A stretch of 64,000 nt of DNA, taken from Azospirillum sp. TSH100. Its GTDB lineage: Bacteria; Pseudomonadota; Alphaproteobacteria; Azospirillales; Azospirillaceae. Where the stretch lies: positions 470,001-534,000 of the forward strand of contig NZ_CP039636.1 in assembly GCF_004923295.1 (NCBI RefSeq). Direction: 5' to 3'. This document shows positions 54,355 to 64,000 of this stretch, in pieces; position 1 is the stretch's first letter; every line of letters begins with the position of its first letter. Under the pieces are notes generated by a model. The model had not been told where the DNA came from and made no database searches. It worked only from the letters and a program-made list of their open reading frames with translations. A program made the position numbers and the translations under genes.

Positions 54355-55106
54355 CACGCCGCCTCGCTCGCGCCGAAGTCGCGGTAGCCGTTCTTCTCCA
54401 GCTCCAGCGCCAGTTCCTTGCCGCCCGACTTCACGATGCGGCCGGCGGCCAGAACGTGGACATAATCGGGGACGATGTAGTCGAGCAGGCGCTGGTAATG
54501 GGTGATGACCAGCATCGAGCGCTCCGGGGAGCGCAGCGCGTTGACGCCCTCGGCGACGATCTTCAGCGCGTCGATGTCCAGCCCGCTGTCGGTCTCGTCG
54601 AGGATGGCGAATTTCGGCTCAAGGACTGCCATCTGGAGGGTCTCGTTGCGCTTCTTCTCGCCGCCGGAGAAGCCGACATTGACCGCACGCTTCAGCATCT
54701 CGTCGGTCATGCCGAGAGCCTTGGTCTTCTCGCGGATCAGCTTGAGGAACTGCATGGCGTCCAGTTCCTTCTCGCCGCGATACTTGCGGATCGCGTTGAT
54801 CGCGGTCTTGAGGAAGGTGGTGTTGCCGACGCCGGGGATTTCCACCGGATACTGGAAGGCGAGGAAGACGCCTTCGGCGGCCCGCTCCTCCGGCTCCATC
54901 GCCAGCAGGTCCTTGCCGTAATAGGTGACCGACCCTTCCGTGACCTCGTAGCCGTCGCGGCCGGCGAGGACGTAGGACATCGTGCTCTTGCCGGCGCCGT
55001 TCGGCCCCATGATGGCATGGACCTCGCCCGGGCGGATCGTCAGGTCGACGCCCTTGAGGATTTCCTTGCCGTCCACGGTGGCGTGCAGGTTCTTGATTTC
55101 GATCAT
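54354..55106 (-). CDS. sufC: SufC ATPase
   Basis: 250 residues, ABC-type ATPase of the SufBCD scaffold. Walker A GPNGAGKST near residue 36, ABC signature FSGGEKKRNE near 148 and Walker B ILDETDSGLDIDAL near 170 are all present. ATP binding and hydrolysis power changes in SufBD during cluster building. It is encoded 94 bp downstream of sufB and coupled to sufD. Confidence 0.97.
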   Translation of the reverse strand: MIEIKNLHATVDGKEILKGVDLTIRPGEVHAIMGPNGAGKSTMSYVLAGRDGYEVTEGSVTYYGKDLLAMEPEERAAEGVFLAFQYPVEIPGVGNTTFLKTAINAIRKYRGEKELDAMQFLKLIREKTKALGMTDEMLKRAVNVGFSGGEKKRNETLQMAVLEPKFAILDETDSGLDIDALKIVAEGVNALRSPERSMLVITHYQRLLDYIVPDYVHVLAAGRIVKSGGKELALELEKNGYRDFGASEAA

Positions 55107-55200
55107 CGTCTTCGCCTCGTTGTCTTCTTCAGGCCGCCGGCACGCCGTCCGGTCTTCACGTTCTGTCGGTTGTCCTTCGGTGGGCGGGAGGGAGATGCCC

Positions 55201-56685
<1,485 letters not shown>

Positions 56686-56730
56686 GGCTTTGCCTCGTCC
56701 TTCTCAAGAATGCTGTTCGATGCGCGCCGT

Positions 56731-57201
56731 TCAGTGCGCAGGGCGGGCCGGCTGGGCGGCAGTGGAGTTCGTTGCGGCTGCCGGGGCCGGGAAGGTGATG
56801 GGGGCCATCATGTCGGCCAGCGTCACCTCCTCCAGCGCGTTGCGGATGGCGCGGTTCACCTTTTCCCAACCGCCGCGCATGGGGCAAAGTTGCTCCACCC
56901 CGCATTGGCTGTCGGCGCCGTCGACGCAGGCGGTCAGCGCGATGGGACCGTCGAGCGCCGTGATGATTTCCGCGATGGAGATTGCGTCGGCGGGGCGGCT
57001 CAGCGCATAACCGCCGGCGGCCCCCCGTTGCGAGGTGGTGAGCCCCGCCGGGGTCATCGCCTTCATCAGCTTGGCGACGGTGGGAGCCGGAACGCCGGTG
57101 CGGTCGGCGAGATGGGCGACGGTATGGACCGTGCCGACCTGGCGCGCCATCTCGCTCAACACGACGATGGCATAGTCGGTCAGCTTGCTCAGCCGGATCA
57201 T
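56731..57201 (-). CDS. Rrf2-family Fe-S regulator of the suf operon (IscR/SufR-like)
   Basis: 156 residues: winged-helix MIRLSKLTDYAIVVLSEMAR with VPAPTVAKLMKAMTPAGLTT as recognition part, then RGAAGGYALSRPADAISIAE. Cys92, Cys100 and Cys106 (C-x7-C-x5-C) probably hold a [2Fe-2S] or [4Fe-4S] cluster; E. coli IscR uses C92, C98 and C104. As in other alphaproteobacteria it leads the operon and likely adjusts suf expression to cluster status and iron. The IscR-like palindrome at 57234-57252 is upstream. ATG 57201 was chosen; GTG 57219 would add 6 residues. Confidence 0.93.
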   Translation of the reverse strand: MIRLSKLTDYAIVVLSEMARQVGTVHTVAHLADRTGVPAPTVAKLMKAMTPAGLTTSQRGAAGGYALSRPADAISIAEIITALDGPIALTACVDGADSQCGVEQLCPMRGGWEKVNRAIRNALEEVTLADMMAPITFPAPAAATNSTAAQPARPAH

Positions 57202-57233
57202 GCCCGCACCCCGTTTCACCCCGGTTTCGAATA

Positions 57234-57252
57234 CAGGACCAATTTAGTCCTG
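57234..57252. promoter_or_regulatory. IscR-type operator upstream of the suf operon
   Basis: CAGGAC-CAATTTA-GTCCTG is a perfect 6-bp-arm palindrome with the GAC-N7-GTC layout of type 1 IscR sites (GACT-AT-rich-AGTC). It is 33 bp before the regulator ATG, in the promoter, so autoregulation by the Rrf2 protein is likely. Confidence 0.65.
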
Positions 57253-57455
57253 ATTGCTCCGGGGGGCAAGGGGCGTTTGTCGATTAAAGTGCAGGGTTTC
57301 CGCGGCTTTCGCAGTCTTGCATGGCTGATGCGCCGACAATACCCATCAACGCAAGTTGGTTATAGCGCGGTGCCTGCCGTCGCGCCACTGCCAAGCCGCG
57401 GGTATCGGGACGTGGTGCGGCGGTTTGTCGCGGGGGGCGAAGCTTCCCCAAATGC

Positions 57456-57487
57456 GGAAAACCCCGCGCCGGGAGCGGCGCGGGGTT
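57456..57487 (-). terminator. Terminator of the envelope-protein operon
   Basis: AACCCCGCGCC (57460-57470) and GGCGCGGGGTT (57477-57487) form an 11-bp stem. On the minus strand the stem is followed by TTTTCC. It lies 25 bp after the stop of the DUF3618 gene. Confidence 0.75.
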
Positions 57488-57512
57488 GGTGCGAGACGGT
57501 GCGAGCCGGGGA

Positions 57513-58550
57513 TCAGCCCGGCTTCTTCACTTCCTCGCGGGCGGCGTTGGTGGCCTCCGACACGACGTCGCGGACGTCCTCCTTGGCCGACTCGACCACG
57601 GTCTGGGCGGCCGCCTGGGCGGCGCGGGTGCCGCGGTCCAGCGCGTCCATGGCGATGGACTTGGCACGCTCGGTCGCCTCGTCGGCATAGTCGCCGACCC
57701 ACTGGTTCTCATAGCGGGTGCCCGGCAGGGCGGCACCGATGGCGGCACCCAGCGCCACGCCCATGGCGCCGGCGACGATGGGGTGATCCTCGACGAGATC
57801 CCAGAAGCCGGTCGACATGTCGTGTGCGCGGTGGCGCAGATGGTCGGTCGACGGCGTCATCGAGGACAGGCGCGACATGCCGCGGCTGACATAGCCCTGC
57901 GACTGGCGCTGGTTATGCAGGTCACTCCGGCCCGACGGATGGTCGTTGTCCGACCCGCCCATCATGCCGCTGACGGTGCCTGACGCGCTGTCGTAGGCGG
58001 AGCTGACCGCGCCCGAGGCGCTGTCGTAGGCCGAACTGGCGGCGTTGCGGACGCTGTCGGTGGCGCCGCTCAGCGATTCGCGGGCGTAGTCCACGGCGTC
58101 GCCCATGCGGTGGCGGGCGTTGCGCATGGTGCTGGACCGGGCGATGCGGCGGTCGTAGCCGGTGCCGGACAGGGCCAGCCAGCCGAGCCCGATGCCGACC
58201 AGCGCCAGCGGGATCGGGTTGCTGGTCATGCTGCTCAGGATGGAGCCCAACGATTGGGACTGCTGGCGCTTGTAATGGACGGTCTGGCCGCTTTCATAGC
58301 GATCGCTTTGGGGGCGATCGCTCTGATGCAGGTGCGCGCGCTGGGACGGGGTGTCCGGCGTCGAGGGCGAGTAGGTGTGCTTCATGGAAGTCTCCATCAG
58401 GGATTGGGGGGACCACCGCGTCAGACTGTCGCGCAGACGGGATGTGCGGTCGCGCAGCGCCTCGACGGTGCCGCCGATGCGCGCGCGGCTGGCGCGGATG
58501 TCGCCCTCAAGGGCGTCTAGATCCTTGGATTGACGATCGTCGTCCGTCAT
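57513..58550 (-). CDS. DUF3618-domain membrane/stress protein
   Basis: 345 residues. The N-terminal LDALEGDIRASRARIGGTVE matches DUF3618. A single hydrophobic stretch (NPIPLALVGIGLGWLALSG near residue 112) and a glycine-rich DxxGxxxGALLGAA-type segment near the C-terminus (VAGAMGVALGAAIGAALPGT) suggest two membrane contacts. Between them lie low-complexity Ser/Ala/Tyr repeats (SSAYDSASG twice, then SGTVSGM). The tail has ERAKSIAMDALDRGTRAA, like ElaB/YqjD proteins that tether to the inner membrane. ATG 58550 is proposed. It is the last of three same-strand genes and is followed by a terminator. Confidence 0.75.
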   Translation of the reverse strand: MTDDDRQSKDLDALEGDIRASRARIGGTVEALRDRTSRLRDSLTRWSPQSLMETSMKHTYSPSTPDTPSQRAHLHQSDRPQSDRYESGQTVHYKRQQSQSLGSILSSMTSNPIPLALVGIGLGWLALSGTGYDRRIARSSTMRNARHRMGDAVDYARESLSGATDSVRNAASSAYDSASGAVSSAYDSASGTVSGMMGGSDNDHPSGRSDLHNQRQSQGYVSRGMSRLSSMTPSTDHLRHRAHDMSTGFWDLVEDHPIVAGAMGVALGAAIGAALPGTRYENQWVGDYADEATERAKSIAMDALDRGTRAAQAAAQTVVESAKEDVRDVVSEATNAAREEVKKPG

Positions 58551-58561
58551 CGGCCGGCCCC

Positions 58562-58987
58562 TCAGCGGGCAAGCTGGGACTTGGCCCAGCGCTTGTCCTC
58601 GTCCAGCGTCTTGATGGTGCGGCGGGGGCGGAGGTTGGTGGGGCTCAGCCGGTTCTTGCCGACATAGGCCAGGATGCCGCCCACCGCCAGAACCACCACG
58701 CCGACGATCAGCGCGGACAGCCACGGGGCCAGGACGTTCGACAGGCCGAGAACCGCGGCGGCGAGCAGGACCAGGACGCCGGCGAAGGCGACCAGTCCGC
58801 CGACGGCGATGAAGGCCACGCCGCCGGCGGCCTCGGTGGCCTTGTCGGTCAGCTCGGCCTTCGCCAACGCGATCTCGGATCGGGCGAGGTTGGCGGATTC
58901 GCGGGCGAGATCGGCGAACAGGCCGGCGAGCGGCCGGTCCTGCCGCGGATCCCGCGGCTCGTCATAGCGGTTCTCGGCGGCGCTCAT
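58562..58987 (-). CDS. Phage-holin-superfamily III-like membrane protein (DUF1469)
   Basis: 141 residues. A charged N-terminal half (LAGLFADLARESANLARSEI, ALAKAELTDKATEAAGG) is followed by two hydrophobic helices (VAFIAVGGLVAFAGVLVLLA and ALIVGVVVLAVGGILAYVGK). This is the layout of PF07332-type proteins, called holin-like but usually found as chromosomal membrane proteins of unknown role beside DUF883/DUF3618 genes. Its ATG overlaps the previous gene's stop (ATGA). Lysis activity is not implied. Confidence 0.82.
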   Translation of the reverse strand: MSAAENRYDEPRDPRQDRPLAGLFADLARESANLARSEIALAKAELTDKATEAAGGVAFIAVGGLVAFAGVLVLLAAAVLGLSNVLAPWLSALIVGVVVLAVGGILAYVGKNRLSPTNLRPRRTIKTLDEDKRWAKSQLAR

Positions 58988-59955
58988 GGACGCTGACCCT
59001 GCGGCTTGGAGGTGGAGGGGCCGGTGCCGGCGGCGGCGCCCTGTGTGCCGCTGATGCCGGTGGTGCCTGAATTCGCGGTGCTGCCGGCACTGCCGACGGC
59101 GCCGGTGCCGAGCGCCGTATCGGCTGCCGGCGCGGCGTTGCGGCCGGTGACCGAGGCCGGGGCGGTGGACAGCGGCATGCCGATGCGGCCGGCGGCCGGT
59201 TTCGGCTCACCCAGACGCTCCGCACCGCGCTCCGATTCCATGCGGCCGGCCAGATGGGCGGTGTTCACGCTGGAGGAACCGGTCGTCGGCGTGTCGGCGC
59301 TCTGCGGCGGGGTGCTCCGGCTGACGGATTCACCGATGCCGCCGGCCATGCCGCGGCTGGGCATGGACGTGCGGCCCATATCGCGCCCCACGTCGCGCGG
59401 GGTGTCATAGGAGGCGCCACGCGCGGTGCGGACGCTCTGCGACGGGTGGGCTGTGCTTTGCCGCGAGGTCGAGGCGCGGTGCATCCGGCGGTCGCTGGAG
59501 CTTTTGATGAAGCGCGCGGCGAGGAAGCCGACGGCGAAGGCGGCGCCGATGAACACCTCCGGCTGGCGGCGGGCGAAGCCTTCGACCTCGCCGACGATGT
59601 CGTCGACATTGGCGTCGCGCAGCATGTCGGCGACGCGCTCGACGCGGCCGGCCGCCTGCTCGGCGTAATCGGCGGCCACGCCGCCATTCTCCTGGTTCAG
59701 CTGCTCGGCAGCCTTGTGCAGGGCATTGGCGACCCCGCCCAACTGGTCGGCGGCACGGCCGGTCTGCTGTTCCAGCAGCGAGCGGATGCGCCCCTGGGCG
59801 TTGCCCAGCGTCTCGCGTCCGGTGGACATCACGTCTTCGGCGGCACGGTTGACGCTCTTCTTCATCTCGTCGACGCTGTCGCCGATGTTGGAACTTCCGG
59901 TGGTGGAGCCGGTCGGGTTCGGTCCGCCGGTGCCGGTCATGTCGCGGTTCGGCAT
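58984..59955 (-). CDS. ElaB/YqjD-like membrane-anchored stress protein
   Basis: 323 residues. The N-terminal half is amphipathic helix (MKKSVNRAAEDVMSTGRETL, LEQQTGRAADQLGGVANALH, DYAEQAAGRVERVADMLRDA) and ends in a short membrane helix FIGAAFAVGFLAARFIKSS near residues 135-155. The remaining part is low-complexity, rich in Ser, Thr, Gly and Ala. The helical part with C-terminal anchor recalls DUF883 (ElaB/YqjD), which can attach ribosomes to the membrane in stationary phase. The start ATG 59955 follows GGAGGAAAG. It overlaps the next gene by four bases, forming a three-gene unit. Confidence 0.72.
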   Translation of the reverse strand: MPNRDMTGTGGPNPTGSTTGSSNIGDSVDEMKKSVNRAAEDVMSTGRETLGNAQGRIRSLLEQQTGRAADQLGGVANALHKAAEQLNQENGGVAADYAEQAAGRVERVADMLRDANVDDIVGEVEGFARRQPEVFIGAAFAVGFLAARFIKSSSDRRMHRASTSRQSTAHPSQSVRTARGASYDTPRDVGRDMGRTSMPSRGMAGGIGESVSRSTPPQSADTPTTGSSSVNTAHLAGRMESERGAERLGEPKPAAGRIGMPLSTAPASVTGRNAAPAADTALGTGAVGSAGSTANSGTTGISGTQGAAAGTGPSTSKPQGQRP

Positions 59956-60162
59956 CTTGTCTTTCCTCCTCGGGGGTTCCGGTTTTCCGTGGCTCCGCGC
60001 CTGCGGCGTCAAACCGCCCGTTGCGGAAGCGGGTGTCGGGAAGTGAAACACCAGCCAAGCCTTCGGGGTTCCACGCACGTGTGGCGCGAAATGGACAGCA
60101 GCCACGAATGTGCTAAACTTTCCCGCGAACAAGTTGGTGCGGCCGGGCCGGAGGGTGGCGGC

Positions 60163-61320
60163 ATGAGCGTCTTCAGCGTTGTGGCCGACGGTCAGGCCGG
60201 ACTTTTCCGCCTGCAGCAGGCGAAGAAGCCGTGGGAGAAGGAGCTTGAGGCGAAGGACGGCCAAGGCCAGCTCGCCCAGAAGGCGGAGCGCGCGCAGGGG
60301 CTGACCCAGCCCACCGCAAAATGGCAGAGCGACCATGCCACCGCCCAGGCGGCGCTGGAGGAGGCGCGGCGGGTCGGTGGCTCCAAGGCATCCGCCGCCG
60401 CCCGGCTTGAACAGGTCGAACGCAGGATCGAGGAGTTGAAGCTGGCGATGCGCTTCGCCCAGGGCGATCCGCAGAAACTGGCGTCCCTTGCCCGGGAGGC
60501 GGCACTGCTGGCGCGCGAGGCCGGACGCGCGGCCAAGGAATATGGCGCCGGCATCAAGGCCGCGGCGGAGATGGGTCTGCCCGGCGACAGCAGCGCCGCC
60601 ACCGGCGGCACGATTCTGTCGTCGGAGACCACGATCACCCGCAGCACCACCAGCCTGACCCTGCAACAGACCGAGGTGTCGCTGACCATCGGCTTCTCGA
60701 CGGGGGAGGGGGCCTCGGCGGAGACGGCCGCCGACCTGATGGCGGCCAATGCCGGAGCGGCGTCGGATGTCGCCGGCGTGATTACGGATCAGGGCGCGGG
60801 TCAGGACGGCGCGTTGCCGGACGACATCCAGCGTCTGGTGGAGGATGTGCTGTCGGGCCTGGGCGGCGGGGCGATGACCGGCACCGGTCCGGCGGGGGCC
60901 GCGGCCGGCGGCATCGGCGGACGCGGTGCGATGATCCAGCAATTGATGGCCGACAACGCCATGAAGATGTCGCGCTACCGCGAGGCAGACGCCTTCGGCC
61001 AGCGGGTGGAAGGGGTGCTGGCCACCTCCAAGCGCATCATCGGCGAGGCGAAGGCCGCCAACATGCTGGACGAGTCGGAAAAGCGGCGGCGCGAGCGGCG
61101 GGAAGGTTTCAAGGCCGACGACAAGATGGTGGATGCCGCCCAGAAGGAGGTCAACGCCCTGCGCGCAGCAGCCTTCGGGTCCAGCAAGGAGCTTGGCCAG
61201 GCACCCGGTGGCGCCGGGCTGTCTGGTGGCGGCGAAGGGGAGGGGACGGATGGCGTGGCCGTGTCCCCCGCCGTCGCTTCGACCGCCCAACCGGCCCCCG
61301 TTCTGAATCTGCTGGCGTGA
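60163..61320 (+). CDS. Orphan coiled-coil protein
   Basis: 385 residues, not recognised. The first third is a charged helical coiled coil (AKKPWEKELEAKDGQGQLAQ, LEEARRVGGSKASAAARLEQ, VERRIEELKLAMRFAQGDPQ). The middle has a Thr/Ser-rich beta-like stretch (SETTITRSTTSLTLQQTEVS), then a Gly/Ala-rich linker (GTGPAGAAAGGIGGRG) and another helical part (KRIIGEAKAANMLDESEKRR). There is no signal peptide or membrane helix. GGAGG lies 9 bases before the ATG. It is divergent from the envelope-protein operon and precedes glcB by about 160 bp. The alternation of coil and beta recalls DUF5610-like or structural proteins, but no function is assigned. Confidence 0.65.
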   Translation: MSVFSVVADGQAGLFRLQQAKKPWEKELEAKDGQGQLAQKAERAQGLTQPTAKWQSDHATAQAALEEARRVGGSKASAAARLEQVERRIEELKLAMRFAQGDPQKLASLAREAALLAREAGRAAKEYGAGIKAAAEMGLPGDSSAATGGTILSSETTITRSTTSLTLQQTEVSLTIGFSTGEGASAETAADLMAANAGAASDVAGVITDQGAGQDGALPDDIQRLVEDVLSGLGGGAMTGTGPAGAAAGGIGGRGAMIQQLMADNAMKMSRYREADAFGQRVEGVLATSKRIIGEAKAANMLDESEKRRRERREGFKADDKMVDAAQKEVNALRAAAFGSSKELGQAPGGAGLSGGGEGEGTDGVAVSPAVASTAQPAPVLNLLA

Positions 61321-61482
61321 GGGGGGCACGTTTCCTGCGCCGGGAGCCTGCTACCATTTCTCCATACGCTGCGGTGCCACATTGTGTTGACCGGCTCGCG
61401 CGGAAGACGCGATAACCGATGAACCAAGACTCCCGAAGAGGAGTCTGCGAACCGAGCGCAAGAGAATGGGACACGCAACGAG

Positions 61483-63642
61483 ATGAGCAACTGGATCCGC
61501 CGTGGCGGCCTCGAAATCGCCAAGCCGCTGTACGACTTCATCAATGACGAGGCGCTGCCGGGGACCGGTGTCGACGCCGACCGTCTCTGGACCGGCCTCG
61601 ACCAGCTGCTGCACGAGCTGGCGCCGCGCAACAAGGCTCTGCTCGACAAACGCGACAGCCTGCAGGCGCAGATCGACGCCTGGCACACCGCCCGCCGTGG
61701 CAAGCTCTTCGATCAGGCCGAATATGAGGCGTTCCTGCGCGAGATCGGCTATCTGGTGCCGGAGGGTGGCGACTTCGCCGTCGGAACCGGCAACGTCGAT
61801 CCGGAGATCGCCTATCTCGCCGGTCCGCAGCTGGTGGTGCCGATCACCAACGCCCGCTATGCCCTGAACGCCGCCAACGCGCGCTGGGGCAGCCTGTACG
61901 ACGCGCTGTACGGCACCGACGCCATCCCCGGCACCGCTGCGGCCGGCGGCTATGACGCCGCCCGCGGCGCGCAGGTGATCGCCTGGGCCCGCAAGTTCCT
62001 CGACGACAGCGTTCCGCTGGCCGAGGGCAGCCATGCCGACGCCACCGCCTACGCGGTCGAGGGCGGTGCGCTGGCGGTGACGCTGAAGACCGGTGCCAAG
62101 ACCGGGCTGAAGGACAAGGCCGCCTTCGTCGGCTGGCAGGGCGAGGCTTCGGCGCCGTCGGCCGTGCTGCTGGTCCAGAACGGCACCCACATCGAAATCC
62201 GCATCGACCGCAGCAGCGTGATCGGCAAGGACGATGCCGCCGGCATCGCCGACGTGGTTCTGGAAGCGGCGCTGTCGACCATCCAGGACTGCGAGGATTC
62301 CGTCGCCGCCGTGGATGCGGAGGACAAGGTCGTCGCCTACCGCAACTGGCTGGGCCTGATGAAGGGCACGCTGGAGGCCAGCTTCCCGAAGGGCGACAAG
62401 ACCATCGTCCGCAAGCTGAACCCGGACCGCGTCTACACCACGCCGACCGGCAGCGTCACCCTGCACGGCCGCAGCCTGCTGCTGGTCCGCAACGTCGGCC
62501 ATCTGATGACCATCGACATGGTCAAGCTGTCCGACGGCAGCGAGGCGCCGGAAGGCATCCTCGACGGCGTCTTCACCTCGCTGATCGCGCTGCACGATCT
62601 GAAGGCGGAAGGCGGACTGCGCAACAGCCGCGCCGGCTCGGTCTACATCGTGAAGCCGAAGATGCACGGGCCGGAAGAGGTTGCCTTCGCCGACGAGCTG
62701 TTCGGCCGTGTCGAGGACCTGCTGGGCATGGCCCGCAACACCCTCAAGGTCGGCATCATGGACGAGGAGCGGCGCACCAGCGTCAACCTCAAGGAGTGCA
62801 TCCGCGCCGCCAAGGACCGCGTGGTGTTCATCAACACCGGCTTCCTCGACCGCACCGGCGACGAGATCCACACCTCCATGGAGGCCGGCCCCGTCGTCCG
62901 CAAGGCGGCGATGAAGGCCACCAAGTGGATCTCGGCCTATGAGGACAACAATGTCGATGTCGGGCTGCGCGCCGGTCTGAAGGGCCGCGCCCAGATCGGC
63001 AAGGGCATGTGGGCGATGCCCGACCTGATGGCCGACATGCTGGTCGCCAAGATCGGCCATCCGCAGGCCGGCGCCAACACCGCCTGGGTGCCGTCGCCGA
63101 CCGCCGCCACCCTGCACGCCACCCACTATCACGCCGTGAATGTGGCCGAGGTGCAGGACCAGCTGGCCAAGCGGCAGGCCGCCGCCCTGTCCGACATCCT
63201 GACCATCCCGCTCGCCGACCGCCCCAACTGGTCGGAGGACGAGATCCGGCAGGAGCTGGAGAACAACGCCCAGGGCATCCTCGGCTATGTGGTGCGCTGG
63301 ATCGACCAGGGCGTCGGCTGCTCCAAGGTGCCGGACATCCACGACGTCGGGTTGATGGAAGACCGCGCCACCCTGCGCATCTCCAGCCAGCACATCGCCA
63401 ACTGGCTGCACCACGGCATCTGCACCGAGGCCCAGGTGATGGAGGTCATGAAGCGCATGGCCGCCGTCGTCGACAAGCAGAATGCCGGCGACCCGCTGTA
63501 CAAGCCGATGGCCGGCAACTTCGACGGCAGCATCGCCTTCCAGGCCGCCTGCGATCTGGTGTTCAAGGGCCGCGTCCAGCCGAACGGCTACACCGAGCCG
63601 GTCCTGCATGCGCGCCGCCGTCAGGTTAAGGCGGCCGGTTGA
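61483..63642 (+). CDS. glcB: Malate synthase G
   Basis: 719 residues, near the 723 of E. coli GlcB. It joins glyoxylate and acetyl-CoA to malate in the glyoxylate cycle. Seen: WIRRGGLEIAKPLYDFINDE at the N-terminus, YALNAANARWGSLYDALYGT, VRNVGHLMTIDMVKLSDGSE, and GLMEDRATLRISSQHIANWL, where Asp near residue 627 corresponds to the catalytic D631 of E. coli. The domain-insertion pattern of the G isoform is present. The ribosome binding site is weak (AACGAG). Together with AcnB it supports growth on C2 compounds. Confidence 0.97.
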   Translation: MSNWIRRGGLEIAKPLYDFINDEALPGTGVDADRLWTGLDQLLHELAPRNKALLDKRDSLQAQIDAWHTARRGKLFDQAEYEAFLREIGYLVPEGGDFAVGTGNVDPEIAYLAGPQLVVPITNARYALNAANARWGSLYDALYGTDAIPGTAAAGGYDAARGAQVIAWARKFLDDSVPLAEGSHADATAYAVEGGALAVTLKTGAKTGLKDKAAFVGWQGEASAPSAVLLVQNGTHIEIRIDRSSVIGKDDAAGIADVVLEAALSTIQDCEDSVAAVDAEDKVVAYRNWLGLMKGTLEASFPKGDKTIVRKLNPDRVYTTPTGSVTLHGRSLLLVRNVGHLMTIDMVKLSDGSEAPEGILDGVFTSLIALHDLKAEGGLRNSRAGSVYIVKPKMHGPEEVAFADELFGRVEDLLGMARNTLKVGIMDEERRTSVNLKECIRAAKDRVVFINTGFLDRTGDEIHTSMEAGPVVRKAAMKATKWISAYEDNNVDVGLRAGLKGRAQIGKGMWAMPDLMADMLVAKIGHPQAGANTAWVPSPTAATLHATHYHAVNVAEVQDQLAKRQAAALSDILTIPLADRPNWSEDEIRQELENNAQGILGYVVRWIDQGVGCSKVPDIHDVGLMEDRATLRISSQHIANWLHHGICTEAQVMEVMKRMAAVVDKQNAGDPLYKPMAGNFDGSIAFQAACDLVFKGRVQPNGYTEPVLHARRRQVKAAG

Positions 63643-63691
63643 GGTCTGTCTCCGCTGCGGGGGGCTTTGCTCCCCGCCGCACCCAACCCGC

Positions 63692-64000
63692 CTACCCTAT
63701 TGCCAACACCCGCACCGCCACCTGTTTGGTGTAGGGACTGGCGGCGAAATACTCGTAGCGCACCGCATTCGCCGCGGCGAATTCCTGAAACGCCCGATAC
63801 TCGTCGTCGCGCCAGCTGTGGTTGCCGATATACTCGTCGAACACGATGATGGTGCCCGGCCGCACCCGATCCGCCAGCGCGGTCAGCACCGTGCGGGCCG
63901 ACGCGTAGATGTCGCTGTCGACATTGACAAAGCGCACCGGCCCCGGATGGGCCGCCAGGAACGGCGGCAGGCTGTCCTCGAACCACCCCACATGCAGACG
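63692..64000 (-). CDS. TylF/MycF-like SAM-dependent methyltransferase, partial
   Basis: The frame is open at the right window edge, so the N-terminus is missing; only about 103 C-terminal residues are visible. The segment FVNVDSDIYASARTVLTALA, then VRPGTIIVFDEYIGNHSWRD, is the motif of TylF/macrocin-O-methyltransferase-type proteins (VDxDxY...PG...FDEY). These methylate hydroxyls on sugars or small molecules, and some act on surface glycans. The substrate is unknown. It ends with TAG at 63692, convergent with glcB. Confidence 0.8.
   Translation of the reverse strand, partial: RLHVGWFEDSLPPFLAAHPGPVRFVNVDSDIYASARTVLTALADRVRPGTIIVFDEYIGNHSWRDDEYRAFQEFAAANAVRYEYFAASPYTKQVAVRVLAIG

Noticed and set aside
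58562..58987. Phage holin gene as sign of a prophage
   Set aside because: No endolysin, integrase, capsid or tail gene is near. This family is common on chromosomes beside DUF883/DUF3618 genes.
63650..63685. Terminator between glcB and the methyltransferase gene
   Set aside because: A weak G4/C4 hairpin is present but has no T-run in either direction.

Overview
The window is high-GC DNA from what looks like a plant- or soil-associated alphaproteobacterium of the Rhodospirillales/Azospirillum kind. This is inferred from GC-rich codon use and gene content: nifJ-type pyruvate oxidoreductase, a SUF operon led by an Rrf2 regulator, AcnB, malate synthase G, HexR, and DUF3618/ElaB-like envelope proteins. 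No rRNA, tRNA, CRISPR array, phage or transposase gene was seen.

Layout. 1-17797: a partial type I secretion ABC exporter is divergent from a giant (about 5,411 aa) cadherin-like/RTX surface protein, its likely substrate. 17832-19675: a MarR regulator, a HAD phosphatase and a small exported peptide. 19788-28808: a sugar-acid and pyruvate block with an ExuT-like transporter, NifJ, tagaturonate reductase UxaB and a LacI regulator, with four copies of an AT-rich motif TTAATATATYAG in its gaps. 29095-31457: an AT-rich patch with an orphan gene divergent from a Tat-exported flavin oxidase. 31481-35908: pflBA divergent from hexR, with two near-identical HexR-like palindromes between them. 36214-41686: a lipoprotein, an RraA-like protein, AcnB, an MBL-fold hydrolase and an ICMT-like membrane methyltransferase. 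41777-45614: IclR-dgoK-dgoA divergent from a LivK-type binding protein. 45640-50357: a MASE3-PAS-GGDEF-EAL protein, an IsdG-like monooxygenase and a pirin. 50404-57201: an Rrf2 regulator-sufB-C-D-S-U-T-A operon with an IscR-type box upstream. 57513-61320: membrane/stress proteins and an orphan coiled-coil protein. 61483-64000: malate synthase G and a partial TylF-like methyltransferase.

How the genes fit together: much of the window handles pyruvate and sugar acids (ExuT, UxaB, DgoK/DgoA, NifJ, PflB, HexR) and carbon entry to the TCA/glyoxylate cycles (AcnB, GlcB). Many of these enzymes need Fe-S clusters (NifJ, PflA, AcnB), which the SUF operon could supply. FNR-like sites before nifJ and pflB suggest oxygen control. 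The strongest unexplained signals are the indel-free 20-unit, 345-bp array in the adhesin, the TTAATATATYAG motif family, the TGGAACA-type dispersed repeat, and the AT-rich orphan gene at 29095-29628.
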